Below are positions 1 through 6,726 of a DNA stretch of 10,886 bases, one piece after another. This DNA comes from Oscillospiraceae bacterium (GTDB lineage: Bacteria > Bacillota_A > Clostridia > Oscillospirales > Oscillospiraceae), in NCBI GenBank assembly GCA_017545325.1, contig JAFWOX010000098.1, positions 1 through 10,886 of the forward strand, in the 5' to 3' direction. The position numbers and the translations under genes are program-made. Below the pieces are notes generated by a model. The model was not told where the DNA came from. It did not search any database and saw nothing but the letters and a program-made list of their open reading frames with translations. Each line of letters begins with the position of its first letter. Position 1 is the stretch's first letter.

Positions 1-835
1 CGGCGAAGGGGGAAATGCAGGCTCCGGTATCCCGCAGGAGGATGGCCCGGATATAGGTGACGAAGGCCGCCTTGCCCGCCGCGTCGGTGAACTTCACCCC
101 GTGGTAGCTGGGATTGGGCTTGCTGATCCAGGGGTATCTCCCGCTCTTTGCCCAGTCGAAGCTGCCCCCGTCCACAATGACGCCGCCCAGGGTGGTGCCG
201 TGACCGCCGATGAACTTGGTGGCGGAATGGACCACGATGTCCGCGCCGTGCTCGATGGGGCGGATGAGGTAGGGGGTGCCGAAGGTGTTGTCGATCACCA
301 GGGGGAGGCCGTGGGCGTGGGCGATGGCTGCCAGAGCGTCGATGTCGGGGATGTCCGAGTTGGGATTGCCCAGGGTCTCGATGTAAATGGCCTTGGTATC
401 GGGCCGGATGGCCGCCTCCACCTCCTGAAGGTCGTGGACGTTCACCAGGCTGCTTTCGATGCCGTAGAGGGGCAGGGTGTGGGCCAGGAGGTTGGAAGTG
501 CCGCCGTAGATGGTCTTCTGGGCCACGATGTGCTCCCCCTTGGCGGCCAGGGCCTGGATGGTGTAGGTGATGGCCGCCGCGCCGGAGGCCACGGCCAGAC
601 CGGCGACGCCCCCCTCCAGAGCCGCGATGCGCTCCTCAAAAACGCCCTGGGTGGAGTTGGTGAGCCGCCCGTAGATATTGCCCGCGTCCGCCAGGCTGAA
701 GCGGTCGGCGGCGTGCTGGGCATTGTGGAAAACGTAGCTTGTGGTGGCATAAATGGGCACCGCACGGGCGTCGGACGCGGGATCGGGCTGTTCCTGGCCT
801 ACGTGGAGCTGCAGGGTTTCAAATTTATAAGACAT
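1..835 (-). CDS. metY: O-acetylhomoserine sulfhydrylase (partial, N-terminal 278 residues)
   Basis: PLP enzyme of the Cys/Met metabolism (cystathionine gamma-synthase-like) family. It should make homocysteine from O-acetylhomoserine and sulfide in the cytoplasm. The visible protein begins MSYKFETLQLHVGQEQPDP, the typical start of the O-acetylhomoserine sulfhydrylase branch. Seen in order: YGR (55-57, phosphate-contacting Tyr/Arg), an ASGAAA segment near 83-88, D182 in VIDNTFGTPY (pairs with the PLP pyridine nitrogen), and SATKFIGGHG with the Schiff-base lysine K207. The gene runs off the left edge; family members are about 425 residues, so roughly a third is missing. The start is preceded by AAAGAGGTAA, 6-7 bases upstream. 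A leader ORF, a promoter and a LysR-type operator lie just upstream, so this is probably an inducible sulfur-assimilation gene. O-succinylhomoserine or cysteine-derived substrates are possible but less likely. Confidence 0.93.
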   Translation of the reverse strand, partial: MSYKFETLQLHVGQEQPDPASDARAVPIYATTSYVFHNAQHAADRFSLADAGNIYGRLTNSTQGVFEERIAALEGGVAGLAVASGAAAITYTIQALAAKGEHIVAQKTIYGGTSNLLAHTLPLYGIESSLVNVHDLQEVEAAIRPDTKAIYIETLGNPNSDIPDIDALAAIAHAHGLPLVIDNTFGTPYLIRPIEHGADIVVHSATKFIGGHGTTLGGVIVDGGSFDWAKSGRYPWISKPNPSYHGVKFTDAAGKAAFVTYIRAILLRDTGACISPFA

Positions 836-899
836 GATCGTTACCTCTTTCTTTTAAAATGTTTCAATATGATTTTTGAAGGACGGATCGGTGGGAAGA

Positions 900-965
900 T
901 CATGTCCTGCGCATTCGTCCAAATCTGGAATTGGCACGAACCAGAGCCAGGATGGGGTCTGTCAT
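900..965 (-). CDS. 21-residue leader ORF upstream of metY
   Basis: A short ORF of 21 codons plus TGA, beginning MTDPILALVRANSRF and ending GRMRRT. Its ribosome binding site (AAAAGGAGGT, 9 bases from GGAGG to the ATG) is close to the anti-Shine-Dalgarno consensus and clearly better than that of metY itself. It lies about 25 bases after the predicted metY transcription start, and its stop is 64 bases before the metY ATG, so it should be translated on the metY mRNA. It has five Arg codons, all different (CGT, AGA, CGA, CGC, AGG), no Cys, and only one internal Met. I do not recognise a family. A cis-acting leader peptide or a small functional protein are both open. The existence of a translated ORF is inferred from the ribosome binding site and position only. 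Confidence 0.6.
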   Translation of the reverse strand: MTDPILALVRANSRFGRMRRT

Positions 966-996
966 CGTTCGCTACCTCCTTTTCGTTTCTGGCGAC

Positions 997-1025
997 AGCA
1001 TACACGAGGTTTCCCCCTTTGTCCA
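997..1025 (-). promoter_or_regulatory. Predicted metY promoter
   Basis: On the minus strand, TGGACA (1020-1025) and TATGCT (997-1002) are separated by 17 bases. That is five of six and four of six consensus positions, a middling promoter of the kind expected for an activator-dependent gene. Transcription would start near 990, just ahead of the leader ORF. Its placement relative to the palindrome at 1044-1068 (centre near -66) is what makes it convincing. Confidence 0.55.
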
Positions 1026-1027
1026 AT

Positions 1028-1068
1028 ATCCTATCCAAATGGTTGGTTATAGGCTCATCCTATAACCA
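1028..1068 (-). promoter_or_regulatory. LysR-type operator upstream of metY: palindrome plus half-site
   Basis: Positions 1044-1068 form a perfect inverted repeat, TGGTTATAGG and CCTATAACCA arms around a 5-base centre. It contains the symmetric T-N11-A pattern that defines LysR-type recognition sites. Its centre, 1056, is about 66 bases upstream of the predicted metY start, where such regulators normally bind. A second copy of the half-site ATAGGAT (minus strand, 1028-1034) lies 29 bases closer to the promoter, near -41, where an activation site would be. The neighbouring LysR-type gene is the obvious candidate binder. The sequence pattern is seen; the binding is inferred. Confidence 0.65.
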
Positions 1069-1101
1069 GGCGCCCCGCCTCAAAAGAGACGGGGCGCCTT
1101 T
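1068..1101 (-). terminator. Hairpin terminator after lysR
   Basis: A 10-bp GC-rich stem (AGGCGCCCCG, 1068-1077, with 1090-1099) continues after one mismatch into three more pairs closed by an AAAA or TTTT tetraloop. It begins 16 bases past the lysR stop on the minus strand. The T tract is weak on that strand (TGGTTAT), while the plus strand has only TTT, so efficiency is uncertain. It should separate the rrf2-lysR transcript from metY. Its last base is shared with the operator palindrome. Confidence 0.6.
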
Positions 1102-1115
1102 CCATGGGCTGCCAT

Positions 1116-2050
1116 TTAAAAATGCGTTTCCTGATATTGCTTCAGATAGCGTTCCAGCTCCTGCACGTACAGACGGGCCATGCTGCTGAGGATCATGTTC
1201 TGGCGGGTGATATACCCGATCTCCATGCGCTTGCCCACGGCGTCCGCCTCCGCCTCGAAGGGCACGGCGAGGTAGTCCGCGCCGTTGAGTTCCTCGCAGA
1301 TGACCCCGGAACAGAGGGTGTAGCCGTTCAGCCCCACCATCAGGTTCAGCATGGTGGCCCGGTCCGTGGCCTTGATGGTCCGGGGGTACTCGGCAGTGCT
1401 GAGGATCTCCTCCGCGTAATAGAAGGAGCCCCCGGCCCCCTGCTCAAAGGAGAGGCAGGGATAGTCCGCCAGGTCGGCAATGCGGATCACCGGCTTCCCG
1501 GCCAGGGGTGTCCCTTCCATAAATACACGTAGGCCTCGCACTCCGTCAGGGGGTGGAATTCCAGCTGGTTGGCCCGCAGGAGCTTTTCCAGGGGCTTTCG
1601 GTTGAAATCGCTGAGATAGAGGATGCCCAGCTCGCTCTTTCCGGAAAACACGTCGTCGATCACGTCCCTGGTCCGGGTCTCCCGGATGGCGAATTCGTAC
1701 TCCTCCATGCCGAACTGCCGCACCAGCTCCACAAAGCTTTTCACCGCGAAGGAATAATGCTGGGTGGAGATGCCGAATTTCTTTTTCCGAAGGCCGTCCT
1801 TCCCGAACCGCTCCAGCAGCACGTCATATTGCTGGAGGACCTGGCGGGCATAGTGGATGAATTCGATGCCGTCCCCGGTCAGGGTGACGCCTCTGCCGCT
1901 GCGGGAAAACAGGGTCACCCCCAGTTCCTTTTCCAGCTCCTGCACGGCGCTGGTCAGGGAGGGCTGGGCCACATATAATGTCTCCGACGCCTTGTTGAGG
2001 GAGCCCGCCTCGGAGATGGCGACGGCATAGCGCAATTGCTGAATGGTCAT
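1116..2050 (-). pseudogene. LysR-type transcriptional regulator, interrupted by a one-base frameshift
   Basis: Two overlapping reading frames together give one LysR-family regulator of about 311 residues, the usual length. The first frame (2050-1487) carries the winged helix-turn-helix: MTIQQLRYAVAISEAGSLN, then ASETLYVAQPSLTSAVQELE, then a start of the effector domain. It ends WKGHPWPGSR-stop. The second frame (within 1541-1116) resumes as TPLAGKPVIRIADLADYPC and completes the effector domain to QYQETHF. Adding one C to the CCCC run (GGGG at 1505-1508 on the plus strand) restores WKGHPLAGKPVI, so a single-base loss in a homopolymer explains the break: either a real mutation or a sequencing error. 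The ATG has AAGGTGAG upstream. It sits 20 bases after rrf2, probably in one operon. By position and family (compare the MetR/MtaR/CmbR regulators of sulfur genes in Firmicutes) it probably controls metY. Confidence 0.88.
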
Positions 2051-2070
2051 GCTCTCACCTTATATTCTCC

Positions 2071-2502
2071 TTATATGATATAGTCGTCCCCGTCCTGCCC
2101 GGTGCGCATCATATCCGCGATGGTGTAGCCCGCGGTATAGCGGTCGATCACCTCGTTGAGGCCCCGCCAGAACTCCAGGGTCCGGCAGGCGGCGGCCCGT
2201 CGGCAGGGCAGAGCCCCCTCCGTTAGGCAGGCCACCGGGGCCAGGCTCCCCTCCATACAGCGCAGTACGTCGCCCACGTTGATCTCCTCCGGCCTGGCGC
2301 AGAGGCGGTAGCCGCCGCCCTTGCCCCGCTGACCGGCGACGATGCCCTTCTTCACCAGCTCCCGGACGATGCTCTCCAGATACTTTTCGGAGATGTCCTG
2401 ACGCTGGGCGACCTCCTGCAGCGTGATATAATTCTCCGTCTGATGCTCCGCCATGTCCACCAGAATGCGCAGGGCATAGCGGCCTTTTGTGGAAATCAGC
2501 AT
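2071..2502 (-). CDS. Rrf2-family regulator, IscR/CymR-like, of cysteine metabolism
   Basis: A 143-residue winged-helix repressor of the Rrf2 family, starting [20 protein letters not shown]. The recognition helix region is [19 protein letters not shown] (31-49) and the wing is GKGGGYRL (60-67). Three cysteines in the dimerisation/cluster region, C92-x7-C100-x5-C106, resemble the Fe-S cluster ligands of IscR (C-x5-C-x5-C). CymR of Bacillus, the cysteine regulator of the same family, lacks them as I recall. It is divergent from cysK, so cysteine or Fe-S control of cysK and of its own operon is likely. The ATG at 2502 is preferred over a GTG nine bases upstream: that GTG lies inside the AAGAGGTG ribosome binding site. 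C68 and C82 are additional cysteines. Confidence 0.88.
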   Translation of the reverse strand: MLISTKGRYALRILVDMAEHQTENYITLQEVAQRQDISEKYLESIVRELVKKGIVAGQRGKGGGYRLCARPEEINVGDVLRCMEGSLAPVACLTEGALPCRRAAACRTLEFWRGLNEVIDRYTAGYTIADMMRTGQDGDDYII

Positions 2503-2522
2503 ATGTTTCACCTCTTAAACCT

Positions 2523-2551
2523 ACTATACTACCAGAAAAATATGTTTTCAA
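2523..2551 (-). promoter_or_regulatory. Promoter of rrf2-lysR
   Basis: Minus-strand TTGAAA (2546-2551), 17-base spacer, TATAGT (2523-2528): a near-consensus sigma-A promoter. The start would fall near 2516, only a few bases before the rrf2 ribosome binding site, leaving a very short leader and no room for a riboswitch. Confidence 0.8.
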
Positions 2552-2553
2552 CC

Positions 2554-2561
2554 GAAATTTC
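2554..2561. promoter_or_regulatory. Candidate Rrf2 operator between the divergent promoters
   Basis: The perfect 8-base palindrome GAAATTTC lies in the 12 bases separating the two outward-facing -35 boxes (2546-2551 and 2564-2569). A dimeric repressor bound here could shut off both promoters at once. Short palindromes are common in AT-rich DNA, so this is suggestive only. Confidence 0.35.
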
Positions 2562-2563
2562 TC

Positions 2564-2592
2564 TTGACAAAGGAGTTTTCCCGGTGTATCAT
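2564..2592 (+). promoter_or_regulatory. Promoter of cysK
   Basis: TTGACA (2564-2569), a 17-base spacer and TATCAT (2587-2592). The -35 is a perfect match and the -10 has five of six. Transcription should start near 2599, giving a leader of about 57 bases. Confidence 0.88.
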
Positions 2593-2655
2593 GAGCCCAA
2601 TTTCAGAAACCCATCTCCCTGGTATGTTTATATGATTAAAATGGAGGACGATAAC

Positions 2656-3588
2656 ATGAGCAAAATCTATACTTCTGCGGATCAACTGATCGGGGGCACT
2701 CCCCTTCTGGAGCTGACACATCTGGAAAAGGCCCTGGGCCTGGAAGCGAAGCTGCTGGCGAAGCTGGAATACTTCAACCCCGCCGGGAGCGTGAAGGACC
2801 GCATCGCCAAGGCGATGATCGAGGACGCGGAGGCCCGCGGCGTGCTGAAGCCCGGCGCCACCCTCATCGAGCCCACCTCCGGCAACACCGGCATCGGCCT
2901 GGCCTCCGTAGCCGCCGCCAAGGGCTACAAGATCATCATCACCATGCCGGAGACCATGAGCGTGGAGCGCAGGCAGCTGATGAAGGCCTATGGGGCGGAG
3001 CTGGTGCTCACCGAAGGCTCCAAGGGCATGAAGGGCGCCATCGCCAAGGCGGAGGAGCTGGCCAGGGAAATACCGGGCAGCTTCCTTCCCGGCCAGTTCG
3101 TGAACCCGGCCAACCCCGCCGTGCACAAGGCCACCACCGGCCCGGAGATCTGGGCGGACACCGACGGCAAGGTAGACTTTTTCGTGGCCGGCGTGGGCAC
3201 CGGCGGCACCATCACCGGCGTGGGGGAATACCTGAAGGAGCGCAACCCCGATGTGAAGGTGGTGGCGGTGGAGCCCGCGGATTCCCCCGTACTCAGCGAG
3301 GGCAGGTCCGGCAGCCACAAGATCCAGGGCATCGGCGCGGGCTTCGTGCCGGACGTGCTGAACACCGGAGTCTATGACGAGATCATCCCCGTGGCCAACG
3401 AAGACGCCTTCGCCACCGGCAGGCAGATCGGCCGGACCGAGGGCGTGCTGGTGGGCATTTCCTCCGGCGCGGCCGCCTTCGCGGCCATCCTGCTGGCGAA
3501 AAGGCCGGAGAACAAGGGCAAGACCATCGTGGTGCTGCTGCCCGACACCGGCGACCGCTACCTCTCCACCCCCCTGTTCGCGGAATAA
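2656..3588 (+). CDS. cysK: Cysteine synthase A (O-acetylserine sulfhydrylase)
   Basis: PLP enzyme that makes L-cysteine from O-acetylserine and sulfide in the cytoplasm. At 310 residues it has the standard CysK length. Motifs in order: GGTPLLEL near 13-20; NPAGSVKDR with the Schiff-base lysine K47; the substrate-binding loop TSGNTG (75-80); the phosphate-binding GTGGT (182-186); and VGISSGAAA, the serine contacting the pyridine nitrogen, in the C-terminal third. The ATG was chosen because GGAGG sits 8 bases upstream; the longer in-frame reading would begin upstream of the promoter. It is divergent from the Rrf2 regulator and followed by a strong terminator, so it is transcribed alone. CysM is less likely given the motif details, though the two are hard to tell apart by eye. 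Confidence 0.95.
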   Translation: MSKIYTSADQLIGGTPLLELTHLEKALGLEAKLLAKLEYFNPAGSVKDRIAKAMIEDAEARGVLKPGATLIEPTSGNTGIGLASVAAAKGYKIIITMPETMSVERRQLMKAYGAELVLTEGSKGMKGAIAKAEELAREIPGSFLPGQFVNPANPAVHKATTGPEIWADTDGKVDFFVAGVGTGGTITGVGEYLKERNPDVKVVAVEPADSPVLSEGRSGSHKIQGIGAGFVPDVLNTGVYDEIIPVANEDAFATGRQIGRTEGVLVGISSGAAAFAAILLAKRPENKGKTIVVLLPDTGDRYLSTPLFAE

Positions 3589-3597
3589 AGGGCATCG

Positions 3598-3639
3598 AAA
3601 AGGAAGAACACGGCGATTCTGCCGTGTTCTTCCTTTTTT
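3598..3639 (+). terminator. Terminator after cysK (bidirectional)
   Basis: A perfect 15-bp stem (3600-3614 with 3621-3635; 17 bp if A-T pairs are added), six-base loop GATTCT, then a run of six T ending at 3639. The A run before the stem gives the minus strand a T tail as well, so it can also end the convergent acyltransferase transcript that stops at 3646. Confidence 0.93.
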
Positions 3640-3645
3640 CGTCTA

Positions 3646-4917
3646 TTATGCAAGCCCCTTTTCGCAGGGGCGGCCGATGGCCCGGCGGTGGGCGAAATAG
3701 AGCTCCTCCGTGGCCAGGGCCATTTTCGTCACGGAGAATTCGCAGTCGTGGGGGTAGATATACCAGGTGTCCTCCAGGGTATTCAGATCCACGCAGTCCC
3801 CGTACTTCCCCAGGTATTCATATTCGATATGGCAGGAATAGAGGCTGGGCACCGGCTTCACCATCTCGAAGGGATCCCCGTCGGCGTCCGTGCCCCGGAC
3901 GGCAAAACCATTCATGTCGTGAACCAGGGTCCCCTCCCCCAGGGGAAGGAAGCGTTTGGCATTGGGGAGGGAATCCACGCGCACGGGCAGCACGCCGGAG
4001 GAATAGGTCCCGGCTTCCACCTCCCGCCGCACATTGGCCCGCTCCCACTCGTACCAGTCCGGGATGTGGGAAAACTCCGTCTCTCCCGAATCCGCGGAGA
4101 GCTCCCCCAGCTCGGACATGGTCCAGCTTTTCCCGCAGCTTTCGCAGCGGAGCGCGGTGCCGGAGGAGGTCATATGGAATTCCCTGCCGCAGGCGGGGCA
4201 CTGATACAGCACCTTGTGGAGGCCCTCCGCCCGCCCGGCATACTTCGTCCGGATGCCCCTTGCCTTCTGCCAGGCAAAATCGTCGTACTGAAAGGCCCCC
4301 ACGATCTTCTCATTGACCTCCTCGGCGGAGGCCGCGGCCAGCTCTTCCTTCGTCAGCAGGAGGCGAAGCTCTGCCTCCGTGGGCTTCACGCCCCGCTCAT
4401 GGAGGTTCCAGAAGGGGGAATTGACGTGATGCCCGCGGCAGATCAGGGTGACCACCGGCACCCCCAGCAGCTTGCAGAGCTTGCCCAGGGAGGCGGGCAG
4501 CACCGCCGTGGTGCCGCAGAGGGAATAGCGGGCCTCCGGATAGATGACGGCGATGTTCCCATTCGCGATCACCTGCTTCAGCTGCCGGATCAGGGTGACG
4601 TCGCTGGTGAATTTCCGTTTGCATATGCAGCCGATGCTGCGCAGCAGCCCTTCCCGCCCGATGAAGCCGTCGATGGCCACCACATAGTTGGCCCGGTGGG
4701 GGAAGATCGCCCTGGTGGCGACCTTGAAATCCAGGAAGGCATTGTGGTTGCACAGCAGGAGATAGGGCGGCTTCAGCCCCTCCGTGCCCACCTTCGTGAT
4801 GACGGTGCGGTGCCGGATGGTGGCGGGTATGCTCAGGAGCCATTCCAGGGGCATCAGGTACCATTTCGCGGGGATAGGGGGGCGTTTCATATCGAAGCGT
4901 TCAGGTTCGATTTTCAT
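3646..4917 (-). CDS. PlsC-like lysophospholipid acyltransferase with C-terminal zinc ribbon
   Basis: A 423-residue protein. The N-terminal half (about 20-220) is a PlsC/LPLAT acyltransferase domain: NHNAFLDF holds the catalytic H58-x4-D63, and VIYPEAR (124-130) takes the place of the glycerophosphate-binding EGTR block. Such enzymes acylate lysophospholipid or glycerol-3-phosphate derivatives at the membrane. The hydrophobic stretch WYLMPLEWLLSIPATI (19-34) could associate with the bilayer. After it comes a four-cysteine zinc ribbon (C240-x2-C243 ... C258-x2-C261) and about 160 further residues I cannot assign. Ordinary PlsC proteins are about 200-250 residues, so the extension is notable. 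The start is uncertain: the nearest purine-rich site (GGAAGGGA) is 13 bases away. It lies 63 bases after the UGSC-like gene with no clear terminator between, so co-transcription is plausible. The real acyl acceptor is unknown. Confidence 0.8.
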   Translation of the reverse strand: MKIEPERFDMKRPPIPAKWYLMPLEWLLSIPATIRHRTVITKVGTEGLKPPYLLLCNHNAFLDFKVATRAIFPHRANYVVAIDGFIGREGLLRSIGCICKRKFTSDVTLIRQLKQVIANGNIAVIYPEARYSLCGTTAVLPASLGKLCKLLGVPVVTLICRGHHVNSPFWNLHERGVKPTEAELRLLLTKEELAAASAEEVNEKIVGAFQYDDFAWQKARGIRTKYAGRAEGLHKVLYQCPACGREFHMTSSGTALRCESCGKSWTMSELGELSADSGETEFSHIPDWYEWERANVRREVEAGTYSSGVLPVRVDSLPNAKRFLPLGEGTLVHDMNGFAVRGTDADGDPFEMVKPVPSLYSCHIEYEYLGKYGDCVDLNTLEDTWYIYPHDCEFSVTKMALATEELYFAHRRAIGRPCEKGLA

Positions 4918-4980
4918 GACGTCCGGCTTGTCCCTTCCAATAAATATTTGCGCGGATTTAAGGTAAGGGCTGCGGCCCGT

Positions 4981-6567
4981 TTATCTCCACTTGTCGATGG
5001 AGGTGCTGTGGGGGCTGTACTGGCTCCAGCCCTGGACCACGTTGGAGCCCTGGGGGTCCCCCACTACGATGACGTTGATCTGCCCCTTGGCGAACAGGGG
5101 CACCACGCTGTCGTCCGTGACGGGCTTTCCGGTCAGGGGGACCTCCGTGAAGCGGGGGGCCCAGCGTTTATGCTTCAGATCCCCCACGCGGACGGTGATC
5201 TTCCGCCGGAAATAGTCCTCGATCTCCTGCCTCGTCCGGCAGCCTTCCCCCTCCTCCAGCTCTTTGGCCCGCAGGGGGGAAACCAGGATCGTGACGCCGT
5301 GGAGCATTTCGAAGGCTTTGATCTCCTCGTAAAAATCGTCCAGGCTGGGGTTGAGCATATAGTTGCCCACGTGGCTCCAGCCGCCGGTGAGGATAGAGAG
5401 GACACTCTCCCCCTCCTTGAAGCCCAGGGAGGTGGAATAGGGCGCCCAGGGGCTGGCCTCCTCGTTCTCCGCAAAAGCGAAGGTATAGCAGCTGTTGTTG
5501 CCCATGACCCCCATGAGGTTCACCCCCACCTCGCTGCCTCCCAGGTTGATGAGGGCCAGGCGGTGGGCGCGGCCGATGACGGCGTTGGCCCGGCCGCCGG
5601 GACCCAGGGCGCAGACGGAATCGTTCATGCCGATCTCCTTGCGGATGGGGCCGTTTACCACCTGCATGAAGCTGAAGGCGTTGGTGGATTTCGCCGTCTG
5701 ATGGTGGCGCTGATCCATGCCCATGAGCTCGATCATCGCCAGAATGACGGGCATGTATTCCGGCTTCGCCCCGGCCATAACGGCGGTGATGGCCGCCTGC
5801 TCCACGGTGACGATCCTGCCCTCCGGGGCCATCTGCGTCACCACCACCTCGTCGGGAGCATGGGAGGTACCCTTCAGCATGGCCTTCACGCGCTCCTCCG
5901 TGGGGATGATCACCGGCAGGCCGTCGGTGAGGCCGTTATTCTGGAAGTATTCCTGCAGCTCGTCCTCCGTCCCCTCGGCGCAGTAACGCCCCGGTTGGGC
6001 GGGGGTATAGGGTCCGCTCTCCAGCTCCTCCGGGGTGAGGGGGCGGAAGAGGGCATCCTCGATCTCCCCCAGCAGGGCCTCCAGGTCCCCTTCGGAGATG
6101 TCCGTGCAGGGGAATTCCGTCTCCGCCAGGCGGATGCACATGCCCTCCCGCTCCCTGGAAAGAAGCGCGTCCTTTTCCAGATAGCGGTAAAGGACCACCA
6201 CGCCGGGGATGCCCGCCCGCTCGATGCTCCTGGCGGGCCAGGTGACGGCGCAGGCGGTGGTGGAGCAGGAGGGGGCGGCGAAGTAAACGAAGGCGTCCGC
6301 CTTTTCCTTCATCTCCGCCCACAGCCGGGGATCGTCGGAGGAATAACTCATCCGGGTACGGTATTCCAGCCTGATCCCGGCGTATTTGTCCCGCAGATAA
6401 GCGTCCAGGGCCTTTTCCACATTCCCGAAGCCGTGGGTGTCCCCCGGCCAGGAGTTGATGATATAGACCGTCTTCCCCGCCAGGGTGTCGGGGCGCGGGG
6501 ACAGGGCCGCCCGCTGCACGACGTTGAAATGGCCCCTGGGGTCCAGGGCTTTCCGCTTGGTTTCCAT
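4981..6567 (-). CDS. UGSC (seleno)protein family-like protein
   Basis: A 528-residue two-part protein. The N-terminal part (about 30-130) begins KTVYIINSWPGD and holds APSCSTTACAV (98-108) followed by ERAGIPGVVVL. From memory of the family, this is where UGSC proteins carry a Sec/Cys-Gly-Ser-Cys redox motif; here it reads A-P-S-C, keeping only C101. The C-terminal part (about 205-528) begins NNGLTDGLPVIIPTEERV and continues with TVEQAAITAVMAGAKPEY, the pattern I associate with the second domain of that family. No signal peptide or membrane segment is evident. Biochemical function is not known to me, and the motif change argues against classic two-residue thiol/selenol chemistry. The start has GGGAG 7 bases upstream and a strong promoter. 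The UGSC assignment is from memory and could be wrong. Confidence 0.6.
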   Translation of the reverse strand: METKRKALDPRGHFNVVQRAALSPRPDTLAGKTVYIINSWPGDTHGFGNVEKALDAYLRDKYAGIRLEYRTRMSYSSDDPRLWAEMKEKADAFVYFAAPSCSTTACAVTWPARSIERAGIPGVVVLYRYLEKDALLSREREGMCIRLAETEFPCTDISEGDLEALLGEIEDALFRPLTPEELESGPYTPAQPGRYCAEGTEDELQEYFQNNGLTDGLPVIIPTEERVKAMLKGTSHAPDEVVVTQMAPEGRIVTVEQAAITAVMAGAKPEYMPVILAMIELMGMDQRHHQTAKSTNAFSFMQVVNGPIRKEIGMNDSVCALGPGGRANAVIGRAHRLALINLGGSEVGVNLMGVMGNNSCYTFAFAENEEASPWAPYSTSLGFKEGESVLSILTGGWSHVGNYMLNPSLDDFYEEIKAFEMLHGVTILVSPLRAKELEEGEGCRTRQEIEDYFRRKITVRVGDLKHKRWAPRFTEVPLTGKPVTDDSVVPLFAKGQINVIVVGDPQGSNVVQGWSQYSPHSTSIDKWR

Positions 6568-6599
6568 GGCGATACTCCCTTTCCAATTTGTTTTTTCTT

Positions 6600-6628
6600 A
6601 TTATACCTTATGGAAAGGCCGGGGTCAA
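6600..6628 (-). promoter_or_regulatory. Promoter of the UGSC-like gene
   Basis: Minus-strand TTGACC (6623-6628), 17-base spacer, perfect TATAAT (6600-6605). The start would lie near 6593, leaving a leader of about 26 bases that contains only the ribosome binding site. It is back to back with the acetyltransferase promoter, with 16 bases between the two -35 boxes. Confidence 0.88.
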
Positions 6629-6644
6629 CGAAGGAAGCGCCCGG

Positions 6645-6673
6645 TTGACAGGGGGCGGGAACACCCGTAAAAT
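6645..6673 (+). promoter_or_regulatory. Promoter of the ElaA-like gene
   Basis: TTGACA (6645-6650), 17-base spacer, TAAAAT (6668-6673). The predicted start near 6680 falls on the upstream ATG at 6682, so that ATG would have no leader; this supports the internal start at 6727. Confidence 0.83.
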
Positions 6674-6726
6674 ATGCTCGAATGCAAAGACCGAATGAAG
6701 AAGCGGCGAAAGGGGGAAACGGCGGC

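Noticed and set aside
841..1038. A 65-codon minus-strand open frame ahead of metY
   Set aside because: Its start lies upstream of the predicted metY transcription start, it has no ribosome binding site I can see, and it overlaps the better-supported 21-codon leader in another frame.
836..1043. A possible SAM or other riboswitch in the metY leader
   Set aside because: I looked for conserved S-box-like paired elements and a leader terminator on the minus strand and saw none; the leader is largely taken up by the short ORF.
101..1189. A 362-codon plus-strand open frame opposite metY
   Set aside because: The minus strand encodes an unmistakable PLP enzyme here; the plus-strand product is Gly/Val/Asp-rich and motif-free, and it runs through the regulatory region.
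2591..2635. A 14-codon ORF (MSPISETHL...) upstream of cysK
   Set aside because: Its ATG overlaps the cysK -10 box, so it lies before the transcript start and cannot be translated from this promoter.
2548..3318. A 256-codon minus-strand open frame opposite cysK
   Set aside because: Antisense shadow of cysK, with low-complexity Gly/His/Ala sequence.
3688..6648. A 986-codon open frame on the plus strand across the acyltransferase and UGSC-like genes
   Set aside because: It is antisense to two genes with clear family motifs and promoters, has low-complexity His/Gly/Pro/Ala-rich sequence typical of the complement of GC-rich coding DNA, and matches no family.
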